A stretch of 64,000 bases of DNA, taken from assembly GCA_015272395.1 (NCBI GenBank), contig JACYLQ010000002.1, positions 46,150 through 110,149 of the forward strand, written 5' to 3'. Position 1 is the stretch's first letter. Each line of letters starts with the position of its first letter. The translations under genes were made by a program, and so were the position numbers. The notes below the pieces were generated by a model. It did no database searches and was not told where the DNA came from. It was given only the letters and a program-made list of their open reading frames with translations. Below are positions 9,495 to 19,405 of this stretch, piece after piece. Source of the stretch: Calothrix sp. C42_A2020_038. Lineage in GTDB: Bacteria > Cyanobacteriota > Cyanobacteriia > Cyanobacteriales > Nostocaceae.

Positions 9495-11693
9495 ATGGAA
9501 CAGCAATACAAAAGTTCTGAAGACATTGATATTCGCAGCTACTGGTTAGTTTTGAAGCGACGCTGGTTAGTTGCATCAGGAATTTTTTTGACATCTGTTG
9601 CAATATCAGGGTTTGCAATTTCACTACAACGACCTACTTATCAAGCTTCGGGAAAATTACTGTTTCAATCAAACCGTATTTCATCCTTGACCGGAGTGGG
9701 TGAAAAAAATGGGGATTTAGAAACTGTGAGAAATGAAGCTAATCCTCTTTCCACCCAAGCGGAGATTTTGCAGTCGCGTCCGATTTTAGAAAACGTAGTT
9801 AAAAAATTAAACCTACGCGACGCAGACGGTAATCTCATCGCGCCACAATCTATTAATATAAAAGTTGAGCCAGTTGTTGGAACTGACGTACTGAAAGTGT
9901 CGCATATATCTAGCGAACCGGAAATCGCTGCAAAGGTTGTAGACCAAATCATGCAGTCGTATGTAGAAAATAATATTCAAAATAACCGTTTGGAAGCGAT
10001 CTCAGCACGTAAATTTATTGAGACTCAACTACCACGCGCGGAAGGTGAGTTGAATCGAACAACTGAGGAGTTACGTCAATTTAAGGCAAGAAATCAAGTT
10101 ATTAATTTAGACAGAGAAACTGAGGAAACCGTAAGGAGTATTGCCGAGCTTGATAACCAGTTCAACCAAGTTAAAGCACAATTAGCGGAGGTTACATCAC
10201 AACAAGCGGAACTTCGTTCTCAAATCAAAATACCAAGTTCGGAGGCAGTTGATCGAACTTCATTGTCCCTGATACCGGGAGTGCAAGAAGTATTGGGTGA
10301 ACTACAAAAAGTACAAAGTCAACTAGTTCAAAGCCAAACACAGTTAACGAATAACCACCCCACAATCATTACCCTTAAGCAGAAAGAAACTGCCCTCAAT
10401 AATTTATTGCAGCAACGAGTCAATCAATCTTTAGGTACGAACGTTCGTGTTTCACCCAATCGTTTGCAGTTAGGTCAACTCAAAGAACAACTTGTCGGAG
10501 AGTCGGTTCGCTTAGAAGCACAGCGCTTGGGTCTGGAAAATAAAGCTCAAACTCTCTCCAACCTCCACAGTCAATTTAAGCGACGCGCGGATGTTCTGCC
10601 AAATTTAGAAAAAAAACAGGGTGACTTAGAACGACGTTTGGCAGTAGCTCAAAAAACTTATGAAACCTTGCTTAGTCGTTTACAAGAAATTCGTGTTGCT
10701 GAAAACCAAACTGTGGGTAACGCACGGGTAGTTCAAAATGCCATTGTTTCACCAAACCCAGCTCGTACACGAATGATGTTTCTGCTTGGAGCGGGTGGTA
10801 TTTTTGTCGGCACTATGCTAGGAATTGCTGCTGCCTTTCTTGTTGATGTTATTGATAAGTCGATCAAGACAATCAAAGAAGCTCAAGATGTATTTGGTTA
10901 CACATTGCTTGGTTTGATTCCCAAATTTGATAGTGCCAGTAATATTGAACAAACAATCGAAGGCGCCTCACCACGAGTAGTTGTAGGTACTTTACCACGC
11001 TCTGTGATTCACGAAGCATATCAAATGCTACAGGCGAACTTAAAGTTTATTAGTCATAAAACAGTTCGCACAATAGTTATTACTAGCTCAGTACCTGGTG
11101 AAGGTAAGTCAGAAGTTTCAGCAAATTTAGCTGCTGTAATCGCTCAAGCTGGGAAAAAAGTTTTGCTTGTTGATGCAGATATGCGTAACCCTTCGCAGCA
11201 TCACTTGTGGGGAGTAATGAATTTGACAGGGTTAAGTAATGTCATAGTCGGTCAAGACCGAATTCGCAGTAGCATCCAATTGATAACACGAAATTTATCG
11301 ATATTAACTGCGGGAGTTATACCACCAAATCCACAGGCATTAATCGATTCTGAGAGTATGAATGCCTTGATTCAGGCTTTGTCACAACACTATGACTATA
11401 TAATCTTTGATACTCCTCCTTTAGCTGGAACGGCAGATGCAGCAGTCTTGGGCAAGATGGCTGATGGTGTTTTAGTTGTAGTTCGTCCTGGTGTCGCAGA
11501 TTCTGCTAGCGCTGTTGCTGCCAAAACTTTGTTAATGCGCTCAGAAGCAAATGTTCTCGGCATTGTTGCCAATGGCGTTAATGTTAAACATGAGCCTGAT
11601 AGTTACTTTTATTACAACAGTAGCCGTGATATTGACAAAGATTCATTAGTAAGTCAAAAAGCTATTACCAAAGAGGCTCGCAGTCAACGTTAA
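9495..11693 (+). CDS. Wzc/GumC-like polysaccharide co-polymerase with BY-kinase domain
   Basis: Controls chain length and export of Wzy-dependent polysaccharides through a tyrosine autokinase cycle in the inner membrane. Residues about 15-50 hold the first membrane helix; the periplasmic Wzz-type region (50-420) is largely coiled coil (about 170-245 and 340-400). The second helix is at about 427-452 (MMFLLGAGGIFVGTMLGIAAAFLVDV). The cytosolic kinase domain has Walker A SSVPGEGKSEVSANLA (about 531), Walker A' VLLVDADMRNP and Walker B YIIFDTPP. A tyrosine-rich tail (YFYYNSS, about 704) is a likely autophosphorylation cluster. Single-chain architecture (co-polymerase plus kinase) is common in cyanobacteria. 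No Wza partner is seen in the window. Confidence 0.93.
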   Translation: MEQQYKSSEDIDIRSYWLVLKRRWLVASGIFLTSVAISGFAISLQRPTYQASGKLLFQSNRISSLTGVGEKNGDLETVRNEANPLSTQAEILQSRPILENVVKKLNLRDADGNLIAPQSINIKVEPVVGTDVLKVSHISSEPEIAAKVVDQIMQSYVENNIQNNRLEAISARKFIETQLPRAEGELNRTTEELRQFKARNQVINLDRETEETVRSIAELDNQFNQVKAQLAEVTSQQAELRSQIKIPSSEAVDRTSLSLIPGVQEVLGELQKVQSQLVQSQTQLTNNHPTIITLKQKETALNNLLQQRVNQSLGTNVRVSPNRLQLGQLKEQLVGESVRLEAQRLGLENKAQTLSNLHSQFKRRADVLPNLEKKQGDLERRLAVAQKTYETLLSRLQEIRVAENQTVGNARVVQNAIVSPNPARTRMMFLLGAGGIFVGTMLGIAAAFLVDVIDKSIKTIKEAQDVFGYTLLGLIPKFDSASNIEQTIEGASPRVVVGTLPRSVIHEAYQMLQANLKFISHKTVRTIVITSSVPGEGKSEVSANLAAVIAQAGKKVLLVDADMRNPSQHHLWGVMNLTGLSNVIVGQDRIRSSIQLITRNLSILTAGVIPPNPQALIDSESMNALIQALSQHYDYIIFDTPPLAGTADAAVLGKMADGVLVVVRPGVADSASAVAAKTLLMRSEANVLGIVANGVNVKHEPDSYFYYNSSRDIDKDSLVSQKAITKEARSQR

Positions 11694-11700
11694 CTTTTAG

Positions 11701-11733
11701 ATTCCCGACTTTTCCCTCAAGTTGGGAATTTAA
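11701..11733 (+). terminator. Hairpin of the ATTCCCGACTT family after the Wzc-like gene
   Basis: ATTCCCGACTT (11701-11711) pairs with AAGTTGGGAAT (11719-11729) with one G-T wobble. TTAATT follows. It lies just after the stop codon and is the first of five related hairpins in this window. Confidence 0.7.
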
Positions 11734-11757
11734 TTAGGAATCTGAGGAATTCAAAGT

Positions 11758-12321
11758 ATGGGCGCCGCAATCGAAGATACGGAGTTAAATTTTTGGCAGC
11801 AAGTTAAGGAAGATTGGATTACACATGGACGCGACTGGACAAAGCCAGGGTTTCGCGCAATAGTCGTGCATCGGTTTGGTGTGTGGCGGATGGGAGTGCA
11901 GCCAAAACTTTTGCGCGCTCCTTTGAGTATTATTTACCGGATGCTATTTCGCAAAATTCGCAATGGTTACGGTATTGAATTGCCTTACACTGTACAGTTA
12001 GGACGACGTGTAATAATCGAACACCAAGGAGCAATTGTGATTCACGGTTATAGTACAATTGGCGACGATTGTATTATCCGTCAAGGCGTTACTCTCGGTA
12101 ATCGTTACCTTGACCGTCCACTAGATGCTCCGAAGTTGGGTAAGCGCGTTAATGTTGGTGCCGGTGCCAAAATATTCGGTGATATCACAATTGGTGATGA
12201 TGCGAATATCGGCGCCAATGCAGTTGTGCTGTGTGATGTTCCTCCGTGTACTACTGCAGTTGGTATTCCGGCGAAAATTATCGACACAAGAATAGCTGGT
12301 GGTGTCGATCATCAAAGGTAA
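11758..12321 (+). CDS. Left-handed beta-helix acetyltransferase (serine acetyltransferase-like)
   Basis: Probably O-acetylates a sugar of the exopolysaccharide, given its position; the family also includes serine O-acetyltransferases (CysE), which cannot be excluded. The N-terminal helical part (1-75) is followed by hexapeptide repeats from about 78: IVIHGYSTIGDDCIIRQGVTLGN, then LGKRVNVGAGAKIFGDITIGDDANIGANAVVLCDVP and the closing VGIPAKII. The motif HGYSTIGDDCIIRQGVTLG is the acetyl-CoA/acceptor region seen in WcaB/CysE-like enzymes. The ATG start is preceded by GAGGAA. At 187 residues it is shorter than typical cyanobacterial CysE, which fits a polysaccharide-modifying enzyme. Confidence 0.8.
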   Translation: MGAAIEDTELNFWQQVKEDWITHGRDWTKPGFRAIVVHRFGVWRMGVQPKLLRAPLSIIYRMLFRKIRNGYGIELPYTVQLGRRVIIEHQGAIVIHGYSTIGDDCIIRQGVTLGNRYLDRPLDAPKLGKRVNVGAGAKIFGDITIGDDANIGANAVVLCDVPPCTTAVGIPAKIIDTRIAGGVDHQR

Positions 12322-12368
12322 TTAAATATTTTTATTTTTGCAGCGAGTGAAATCAGGGATTTGTCTTC

Positions 12369-13589
12369 ATGCCTACAATAGTTCAATTTATGCATCTATC
12401 AATAGAAATAGCTCTACTGGTAAGTGCATTTTTTTTGCTTGTTCTGAGTTCAGTTTTACTTGTTGAATGTGTTGCTGCACTATTGCCACTCACTTTTAAA
12501 ATTTCCAGTAATCAAAGGATTAAAACTGTAGTCTTAATACCTGCTCATAACGAAGAAGCTGTTATTAATAGTACTCTGACAAGATTAAAATCTACGTCTT
12601 TACCTCATGAAAAGATTGTCGTAATTGCTGATAACTGTACCGATGCGACTGCTGAAATTGCTCGACAAGCAAGAGTCACAGTCATTGAAAGACAAGATTC
12701 GGAACGAAGAGGTAAAGGATACGCTCTTGATTACGGATTAAAATTTATTGCTTCTGACCCTCCTGAAGTTGTGGTATTCGTTGATGCTGATTGTCTAGTC
12801 CAAAAAAATGCGCTTGCACTTCTGACTCAGAACACAATAACTACAGGAAGACCAGTACAAGCAGCTTACTTAATGGCAAAACCGAATCAACCTACTCCCA
12901 AAGACTCGATTTCAGCCTTTGCATTTAAAGTCAAAAACCTTGTTCGCTCCCGTGGTATGGTACGCATGGGTTTCCCTTGTTTATTAGCAGGTACTGGAAT
13001 GGCATTTCCTTGGTCAGTTATTCGTTCAATTGACCTGGCAAATTCTGAGATTGTTGAAGATATGAAACTCGGTTTAGATTTAACTATTGCTGGATATCCA
13101 CCGATTTTTTGCCCTGATGCGCGCGTGAATGGTAGTCTACCCCAAAACTCTCAAGCTGCTAAAAGTCAACGTACTCGGTGGGAACATGGACACCTTCAAA
13201 CTTTAATAGCTTATGTTCCTAAGTTAATTGTTGCTGGAACTCGGCAAAAACGATTTGACCTATTTTTCAGCGCACTTGATTTATGCATTCCACCGCTATC
13301 ATTGTTTGTTGCAATGTGGTTTGGATTGATGTGTACTTCATTGGTATTCGCATTCACAATGTCTATTTGGACACCAGTAGCACTAGTCGCAACTGCGGGA
13401 ATATTTATCTTGACTGCAATTTTGATTGCTTGGAGTAACTTTGCTCGTTCTGATTTACCCTTGTTAGAACTGTTTGCGGTGCCATTTTACATACTCTGGA
13501 AAATTCCTCTCTATTTCAAATTTCTAATTCAGCCACAAAAAACCTGGATTCGTACAGAACGCGATTCTACCAACGCTTCTGAATTGTAA
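12369..13589 (+). CDS. Membrane glycosyltransferase, family 2
   Basis: A processive-type GT2 enzyme expected to transfer a nucleotide-activated sugar at the inner membrane. An N-terminal hydrophobic helix (about 8-40) precedes the GT-A domain: VVLIPAHNEEAVINSTL, the nucleotide-binding VVIADNCTDAT, the metal-binding VVFVDADCLV, an acceptor-site VEDMKLGLDL and the QRTRWEHG block that corresponds to (Q/R)xxRW. Two or three hydrophobic segments close the protein (about 290-380). It lies 47 bp after the acetyltransferase on the same strand and ends 31 bp before the next gene, so it is probably co-transcribed. Sugar specificity is not readable. Confidence 0.9.
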   Translation: MPTIVQFMHLSIEIALLVSAFFLLVLSSVLLVECVAALLPLTFKISSNQRIKTVVLIPAHNEEAVINSTLTRLKSTSLPHEKIVVIADNCTDATAEIARQARVTVIERQDSERRGKGYALDYGLKFIASDPPEVVVFVDADCLVQKNALALLTQNTITTGRPVQAAYLMAKPNQPTPKDSISAFAFKVKNLVRSRGMVRMGFPCLLAGTGMAFPWSVIRSIDLANSEIVEDMKLGLDLTIAGYPPIFCPDARVNGSLPQNSQAAKSQRTRWEHGHLQTLIAYVPKLIVAGTRQKRFDLFFSALDLCIPPLSLFVAMWFGLMCTSLVFAFTMSIWTPVALVATAGIFILTAILIAWSNFARSDLPLLELFAVPFYILWKIPLYFKFLIQPQKTWIRTERDSTNASEL

Positions 13590-13620
13590 TTATCTCTCGC
13601 TCAAACTCTCTTTGATCAAA

Positions 13621-14517
13621 ATGCAACAACTTAGTTTTTGTCTAATTACCCCCAGTTATGCTCCAGACTTTGAGCGGTGTAAGTTACTCGCTTGGAGTGT
13701 GGAAGCATTTGCTCCTCAAGGTGTAAAGCATTACATTATTGTTCCGAAGCGAGATTTCAGCTTGTTTCGCCAAATTCAATACAGAAATACTGAGGTGATA
13801 ACTGTTGAGTCGATTTTGCCCAGTTGGATTCAACGTCTACCTTTGTTAAAAAATTGGTGGTTTAGCAAGAAGCATATAGTTGTTCGAGGATGGATAATTC
13901 AACAAATCATCAAACTTGCAGCGGCAGAATTTCTCCAAGAAGATGTGTTTGTGTTTGTTGACTCGGATGTTGCTTTCATTCGTCCATTTGATTGGAGTCA
14001 GTTTGTGCGTGACAATCAAGTGCGGTTATTTCGTATTCCTGAAAACATTGCCCCACAGGCGCCTGCTGGTGAAAAATGGAATTACAATGCTCGTTGCTTA
14101 CTCAATTTACCTCCCGGCAGTCTTCCAGTCCCAGGTTATATCGGTCAAATTATGACTTGGCACCGTGATCATCTGAAATCATTGTACAGGCACATCGAAA
14201 CTGTTTCAGGACGTGGATGGATTGAAACTGTATGCAGTAATTGGAATTTATCTGAGTATGTTCTATACGGAGTTTTCGTTGAAGAAGTACTCCAAGCATC
14301 TGGACATTACTACGATTCAGAGCGTATTTGTCACGAGTATTGGTTTGCTAAACCAATGTCCGACGAAGAATTGCAAAACTTCTTCAATAGTATCCTTCCT
14401 CAAGATATTGCCATTATGATATCTGCTAAAGCTGAAATTGCAGTACAAAGATACGAAAATTTAGTCAAAAATTTTCATAAAAATAACTCATTAAATACAT
14501 GCGAATCGGTTATTTAA
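13621..14517 (+). CDS. GT-A-like putative glycosyltransferase (DUF6492 type)
   Basis: Resembles the DUF6492 group of predicted sugar transferases. Visible features are the opening LSFCLITPSYAPDFERCKLL, a basic helix with YIIVPKRDFSLF, the VRGWIIQQIIKLAAAEFL block, a DxD-like VFVDSDVAFIRPFDW and ESVDVE-type acidic residues later (GVFVEEVL). There are no membrane segments. The track begins at a TTG three codons upstream; I use ATG 13621. The 3' end overlaps the next gene by 19 bases, a sign of translational coupling. Role inferred: adds one sugar of the repeat unit. Confidence 0.75.
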   Translation: MQQLSFCLITPSYAPDFERCKLLAWSVEAFAPQGVKHYIIVPKRDFSLFRQIQYRNTEVITVESILPSWIQRLPLLKNWWFSKKHIVVRGWIIQQIIKLAAAEFLQEDVFVFVDSDVAFIRPFDWSQFVRDNQVRLFRIPENIAPQAPAGEKWNYNARCLLNLPPGSLPVPGYIGQIMTWHRDHLKSLYRHIETVSGRGWIETVCSNWNLSEYVLYGVFVEEVLQASGHYYDSERICHEYWFAKPMSDEELQNFFNSILPQDIAIMISAKAEIAVQRYENLVKNFHKNNSLNTCESVI

Positions 14518-15734
14518 TTCCAGAATTCCCAGGACAAACACATGTTTGGATTTGGCGAGAAATTTGCCACATGCGCGAATGGGGAACTGCAATTGACATT
14601 TTCTCAACTAAACAACCTTCCCCTGACATCACAGCCAGACATGATTTTGCAACTCATGCCCAAGCACAAACTTATTACTTGTGGAAACAAGATATCTTTC
14701 AACAAATACTTGACATATTTATCGCTTTGTGCTGGACAATATTAACCCGTCCATATGGTTTATTAAAAACGATTTTGTTAGCCCTGACTATCGACGTTGA
14801 CGCGCGTCCACGTTGGCGCTCAACATTGCCTTTGGTACCAATTGCTTGTATTTTGGCTCGCCAAGCTGTCGCACTAGGTATAGAGCATATGCACTGTCAT
14901 AGCTGTGCCAATTCGGCAATCCTAGCAATGATGTTGAAGCGGTTGACTCGTATTTCATATTCGTTAACACTAAATGCTAATTTAGAGTGGTGGGGAGGCG
15001 CCCTAGCTGCGAAGTTTGGCGATGCGGAGTTTACAGTTGTTATTACTCGATGGTTAGAAACACAAGTGCGAAACAGGTATCCGCATTTGCGCTCAGACCA
15101 AGTAGTATTGGGACGTATTGGTGTCGATACTACCAAATGGACTCCCCAATCTAGTCATGTTAAAAATCAAACAAATAATCAAACTTTCCAAATCATAACT
15201 GTTGGGCGTTTGCACGCGAGTAAAGGTCATGATACTTTGATTCGCTCTGTTAAACACCTTATCGATGCTGGCAAATCTGTCAAGCTGAAAATAATTGGCG
15301 CCGGACCAGAAGCTGACAACTTAAAGGCAATGACAGGTCAACTTCAGATGTCAGATTTAATACACTTCACGGGTTCACTCTCAGAAAACCAAATCATTGA
15401 AGAAATGCGTCATACTGATGCATTTGTACTTGCTAGTCATGCCGAACCTTTGGGTGTTGTTTATATGGAAGCAATGGCGATGGAAGTAGCAACAATTGGA
15501 ACTAATGCTGGTGGTGTTCCTGAAATCATTACCGATACTCAAGATGGTTTATTGATTCCTCCAAGAGATGATATTGCTTTAGAACGCGCGCTGACACAAC
15601 TAATTGAAAATCCTTCACTGAAAAACCAACTCGGACAAGCTGGGCGCCAAACAATCGTGCAACGTTTTGATAGTCGGATTGGAGCTGCTACACTTTATCA
15701 GCGACTTTTTGGACACTCACCAATTCTTATCTAG
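14499..15734 (+). CDS. Glycosyltransferase family 4
   Basis: A GT-B retaining glycosyltransferase. The N-terminal half opens with MRIGYLIPEFPGQTHVWIWREI, typical of colanic-acid WcaL-like enzymes that begin YLxxxFPxxSETFI. The C-terminal Rossmann domain has VGRLHASKGHDTLI, KLKIIGAGPE and the E-x7-E motif in HAEPLGVVYMEAMAMEVATIGTNAGGVPEII, which binds the nucleotide-sugar. The start lies inside the end of the upstream gene (overlap 19 bp). Sugar and linkage are unknown. It shares architecture with the gene at 22000. Confidence 0.9.
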   Translation: MRIGYLIPEFPGQTHVWIWREICHMREWGTAIDIFSTKQPSPDITARHDFATHAQAQTYYLWKQDIFQQILDIFIALCWTILTRPYGLLKTILLALTIDVDARPRWRSTLPLVPIACILARQAVALGIEHMHCHSCANSAILAMMLKRLTRISYSLTLNANLEWWGGALAAKFGDAEFTVVITRWLETQVRNRYPHLRSDQVVLGRIGVDTTKWTPQSSHVKNQTNNQTFQIITVGRLHASKGHDTLIRSVKHLIDAGKSVKLKIIGAGPEADNLKAMTGQLQMSDLIHFTGSLSENQIIEEMRHTDAFVLASHAEPLGVVYMEAMAMEVATIGTNAGGVPEIITDTQDGLLIPPRDDIALERALTQLIENPSLKNQLGQAGRQTIVQRFDSRIGAATLYQRLFGHSPILI

Positions 15735-15850
15735 CTACTAACATGATTATAGCTGTAATATGTAAGAAAAGTTTCTAACTTTCGGTAAATATACTAGAAT
15801 TGAATATACTCTTATCATCTATCTTTAGTATAGAAACCGAAGTTATCAGA

Positions 15851-17050
15851 ATGCTTAAACAACTACGGGTTGTGTATGCAATTGGACCAGAAGGTGTTAT
15901 TGAGGCTTACAAGTCTTGGAAAAAAGGTGAAGATGCAGCTTCACAAGTTTCTATGACATTTTCGGGTCATTTCTATGACGTGTGTACAGCTTTGGATGCA
16001 AAAGGATACGTTATTGCTGAAGCAGCGGAAGCTGAAGTCGTTCAAGATGAGCGTTTTATTATCGAACGGCGCCCAGTCTTCTTAGGTAAAGCCAGAGGTA
16101 TTTTTTATCATTTACGTCAAATTGTACGAGGATTGCAGTTACTCGTTTCGGCAATTAAATTTGACGCGAATGTTGTAATTGCAGATAGTGGTACAACATA
16201 TTGGTTCATCCTCTTACTATTTCCCTGGTTTGGTATCAAAGTAATTCCATCATTGCATTGTACCTTGTGGCGTAAATACTCAAAACAGACTTTAGGAGAA
16301 AAAATTACGCTAAAATTAAGCCGTAGTTTATTTATTTCAGAGTGTCATAGTATACATGCGGTCTCTCATGACATTGCAGAACAAATTTCACAATTAACAG
16401 GGGGTGTACATCGACCAATTCATGAATTTTTACCAATCTATCGAAGAAGTGACTTTGCTGATATTGCACCTCCATGTAAGGAACGTTTACCTTTAAGAAT
16501 TTTGTTCGCAGGTCGAGTCGAGTACGATAAAGGGGTATTTGATTTACTAGAAATTGCCAAGCGGATAGCTTCTAATAGTTCTGGTTCAAAATATCAGATT
16601 GTTTTTGATATTTGTGGTGATGGAACAGCACTGGAATCTTTACGTACAGAGGTCAAAAACAAAGGTGTTGAGGACTTATTTGTGTTCCACGGTTACTGCA
16701 ACAAACAACAAATGCGGGAAATGTTTGGTAAATCCCATGTTGTAATTGTACCAACTCGCACAGATTTTATTGAAGGTTTTAATCGGGTTGTTGCAGAGAG
16801 TATTCTTTCTGGTCGTCCAGTTGTGACTTCAGCAGTTTGTCCAGCTTTATCTTATGTACGTGAAGCTGTGATTGAAGTTCCACCTAATGACATCGAGGCA
16901 TATACCGTAGCTTTAATCGAACTTTACAACAACCCAACAATTTATGAAGAAAAGCGACTTGCCTGTCTGAAATTGCAGGAACAGTTTTACGATATCAAAA
17001 GAAGTTGGGCTGCTGCGCTCGAGTCTAGCCTTTCAGCAATTAACATTTAA
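15851..17050 (+). CDS. Glycosyltransferase family 4
   Basis: A GT-B enzyme of about 399 residues from the ATG at 15851 (MLKQLRVVYAIGPEGVIEAYKSW); the track adds 17 residues from a TTG that I do not favour. The C-terminal domain shows LFAGRVEYDKGVFDLLEIAKRI, FDICGDGTALESL and the E-x7-E-like block IEGFNRVVAESILSGRPVVTSAVCPALSYV. A hydrophobic stretch at about 100-120 (YWFILLLFPWFGIKVIPSL) may contact the membrane. It is followed 36 bp later by the polymerase-like gene, in the same transcription unit. Substrate unknown. Confidence 0.88.
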   Translation: MLKQLRVVYAIGPEGVIEAYKSWKKGEDAASQVSMTFSGHFYDVCTALDAKGYVIAEAAEAEVVQDERFIIERRPVFLGKARGIFYHLRQIVRGLQLLVSAIKFDANVVIADSGTTYWFILLLFPWFGIKVIPSLHCTLWRKYSKQTLGEKITLKLSRSLFISECHSIHAVSHDIAEQISQLTGGVHRPIHEFLPIYRRSDFADIAPPCKERLPLRILFAGRVEYDKGVFDLLEIAKRIASNSSGSKYQIVFDICGDGTALESLRTEVKNKGVEDLFVFHGYCNKQQMREMFGKSHVVIVPTRTDFIEGFNRVVAESILSGRPVVTSAVCPALSYVREAVIEVPPNDIEAYTVALIELYNNPTIYEEKRLACLKLQEQFYDIKRSWAAALESSLSAINI

Positions 17051-17086
17051 AATCCTACTAGATTAACATCGAAACTAGTATTTATT

Positions 17087-18295
17087 GTGTTTAAGCTTAA
17101 TCTTTTTGAAAAAACATTCGCCGTTATCGGGGTGTTATTCTTTTCTGGAGCTTTTTCGGAGCTAATACCAGGGGCGCCTATTACATTGCTACGGTACTTC
17201 GTTTGGGGTGTAGCAACGCTTCTAGTCTGTTTACGCTGGAGAGATTCGGTACGGGTATTAAAATCAGATATCTTTTTAGTGATTCTGACTGTAATTATAC
17301 TAGCATCATTTTTGTGGTCAGATATACTTGTTATTACTTTCAAGGATAGTCGCGAAATTATGCAGATGACTGCATTTGGCTTATATTTTGCCGCACGCTT
17401 CAGTATTAAAGAACAGGTAGAAATTATTGCTGCATCTTTCTTGATTGGGGCAATAATGACTTTTGGTGTTGTTGCTGCAATGCCTCAGCTTGGAATTCAT
17501 GACATTGACCACCCAGGCGCGTGGAAAGGAGTATTTGGGTATAAAAATTTGCTTGGAGCAATCATGGTGATCAGCTCATTTACATTCATGTTGTTACCAA
17601 TAAATCGTGGCAACTGGTTGCAGCAAATCTACAAATGGAGCGGTCTAGCATTTGCGATAGTATTAATTCTGCTTTCGACATCAAAAACTTCGCTAGTTGT
17701 CTCAATTCTATTATATGGGATTTTGTTTTTCTACCGGAGTTTTCGCTGGCACGGCAAGACTACAGTTATTTTTTTGGACTTAGGTATTTTAATTCTCGGT
17801 GGAGCTTTGACCGTTTTAGTCGGTGCTTGGACAGAACTTTTGACAGCAATTGGCAGAGATCCAACATTGACCGGAAGAACACCGATGTGGGGTACAGCAT
17901 TAACTCGACTTATGGAAAGACCTTTACTTGGTTTTGGACGTGGTGCTTTTTGGGGACCTGGAAGTCCTTATGCATTGGAAGCTGGTCAAGCTGTGGCGCC
18001 AGGTTTTGTACCACCACATGGACATAATGGATTCATTGATTTGGCGCTTGATGTCGGGTTAATTGGAATTTTCCTATTCGCAATTAGCTTTTTGATCGCT
18101 TATTTTCGAGCATTGAAACTCGCTTATGCCACTAAGGCACCTGAGAAAATGTGGTATCTAGCTTTTCTAGTATTTTTGTTTATGAACAACATGACCGAGA
18201 GCTTTTTGTTGTTCAAAACTAATATATATTGGACTTTATACATCTCAACAGCGCTATCTTTGGGAGATACATCACCGCTTACCAAGAGGCTTTAA
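17087..18295 (+). CDS. O-antigen ligase/polymerase family membrane protein (Wzy/WaaL-like)
   Basis: Polytopic inner-membrane protein that would polymerise or ligate lipid-linked repeat units on the periplasmic face. Ten or more hydrophobic segments are visible across the 402 residues, with the large loop containing GRDPTLTGRTPMWGTALTRLMERPLLGFGRGAF and the conserved PHGHNGFIDLALDVGLIG block, as expected for this superfamily. The GTG start (VFKLNLFEKTFAVIG) is the only reasonable one. It is the last gene of the first forward block. Downstream genes converge on it from the reverse strand. Whether it polymerises or ligates cannot be decided from sequence. Confidence 0.88.
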   Translation: MFKLNLFEKTFAVIGVLFFSGAFSELIPGAPITLLRYFVWGVATLLVCLRWRDSVRVLKSDIFLVILTVIILASFLWSDILVITFKDSREIMQMTAFGLYFAARFSIKEQVEIIAASFLIGAIMTFGVVAAMPQLGIHDIDHPGAWKGVFGYKNLLGAIMVISSFTFMLLPINRGNWLQQIYKWSGLAFAIVLILLSTSKTSLVVSILLYGILFFYRSFRWHGKTTVIFLDLGILILGGALTVLVGAWTELLTAIGRDPTLTGRTPMWGTALTRLMERPLLGFGRGAFWGPGSPYALEAGQAVAPGFVPPHGHNGFIDLALDVGLIGIFLFAISFLIAYFRALKLAYATKAPEKMWYLAFLVFLFMNNMTESFLLFKTNIYWTLYISTALSLGDTSPLTKRL

Positions 18296-18340
18296 AACCT
18301 ATCCGATCAGGAAAGGGTTAGGGGGAGACAGGGGGAACGG

Positions 18341-19405
18341 TCAAGTCCATCTTCCAGAAACTGGACGATATCCATGATGACGATGATAGTCAGCGGCTCG
18401 AACTGCTATTTTTTGATTTAATGCTCGGATTGTAAAATCTGCAACTCGATGCGGATAGCTATGCTGGCGCCAGCGCGAATACAAGGAAGCAACTTGTGTT
18501 GATAAAACTTCGTGCCAGCGCAGTGCTATTTGTTCAGTTGAAAACTCTTTTGCACGGTTTTGACCGTTCAGAATCATTTGTTGATAAAGACTAGGGTCTT
18601 GTTTAAGACGACGAATTGCCTCGAATACCTCTAGGGGTGTTTTCACTTCGATATAATCAAGGTGTGATTTTTGTAAGGCTTGAAAAGCTGGTTCTGGTCC
18701 TAAAAGCGCTGGAACCCCAGCAGTCCAAGCATTGACTAATTTACTAGCAGGTTTGACTAAAGCATCTTTTTCTGTTAAGTCGCGTACAGCCAAAACTAAA
18801 TCTGCTTCACTGTAGTCGTGCCATTCAACAGGTTGATTTTTTTGTAAACCATTGATTTGTAATTTTACACCTAGGTTTTCTAATTCTTGACAAAATTGCG
18901 GAGAGCGAAATGCCTCATAAAGATTCGTTTCAGAACCTTTAAAAACAAGATTTTCAATTCGATTGCCACGCGCGCTATTTCGCTGAATTAAACCTGGTTG
19001 TAACCAATGGGGTATAAATATATCTGTTTTTGATTCGACATTTGCTTGGTTTTGGACAATTGCAACATTGCACAAAGCTGGTTTCGGTCCGTCAGAACGA
19101 CAACCGACAACAAAAGATGAAAATGTTTGATCGCGAATGCCAAAATCTAAAGCGCTAGCAATACAAATTTTTCCAGGTAAAAATCGGTTTGATAATTTCA
19201 CATTTAAATTGCGACGCTTGAGGTGTAAATAAGTTAATACAATCCAACAATCCTCGTTTGTGACGATTTGCCCTGGAATCGCGTCGGGGTCAGGAATTGG
19301 TGTTTCATCACCCAAAAATAGATTAGACCATTTATCCTGATACCGACATACAAAAGTGACAGGAAAAGGTAAACTGGTAAAATCTTTTTCTAAAATATTT
19401 GACAT
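18341..19405 (-). CDS. Putative glycosyltransferase, paralogue of the gene at 36865
   Basis: Soluble 354-residue protein, probably a GT-B-fold glycosyltransferase. Its C-terminal half has the layout of a nucleotide-sugar site: EADLVLAVRDLTEKDALVKPASKLVNAWTAGVPALLGPEPAFQAL, followed by SLYQQMILNGQNRAKEFS. The centre carries IFIPHWLQPGLIQRNSARGNRIENLVFKG. Both blocks recur in the 36865-37950 protein, so the two are clear paralogues about 18 kb apart. Its start overlaps the end of the upstream gene (19390) by 16 bp, so the pair is translationally coupled. No named family is recalled with confidence. Confidence 0.75.
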   Translation of the reverse strand: MSNILEKDFTSLPFPVTFVCRYQDKWSNLFLGDETPIPDPDAIPGQIVTNEDCWIVLTYLHLKRRNLNVKLSNRFLPGKICIASALDFGIRDQTFSSFVVGCRSDGPKPALCNVAIVQNQANVESKTDIFIPHWLQPGLIQRNSARGNRIENLVFKGSETNLYEAFRSPQFCQELENLGVKLQINGLQKNQPVEWHDYSEADLVLAVRDLTEKDALVKPASKLVNAWTAGVPALLGPEPAFQALQKSHLDYIEVKTPLEVFEAIRRLKQDPSLYQQMILNGQNRAKEFSTEQIALRWHEVLSTQVASLYSRWRQHSYPHRVADFTIRALNQKIAVRAADYHRHHGYRPVSGRWT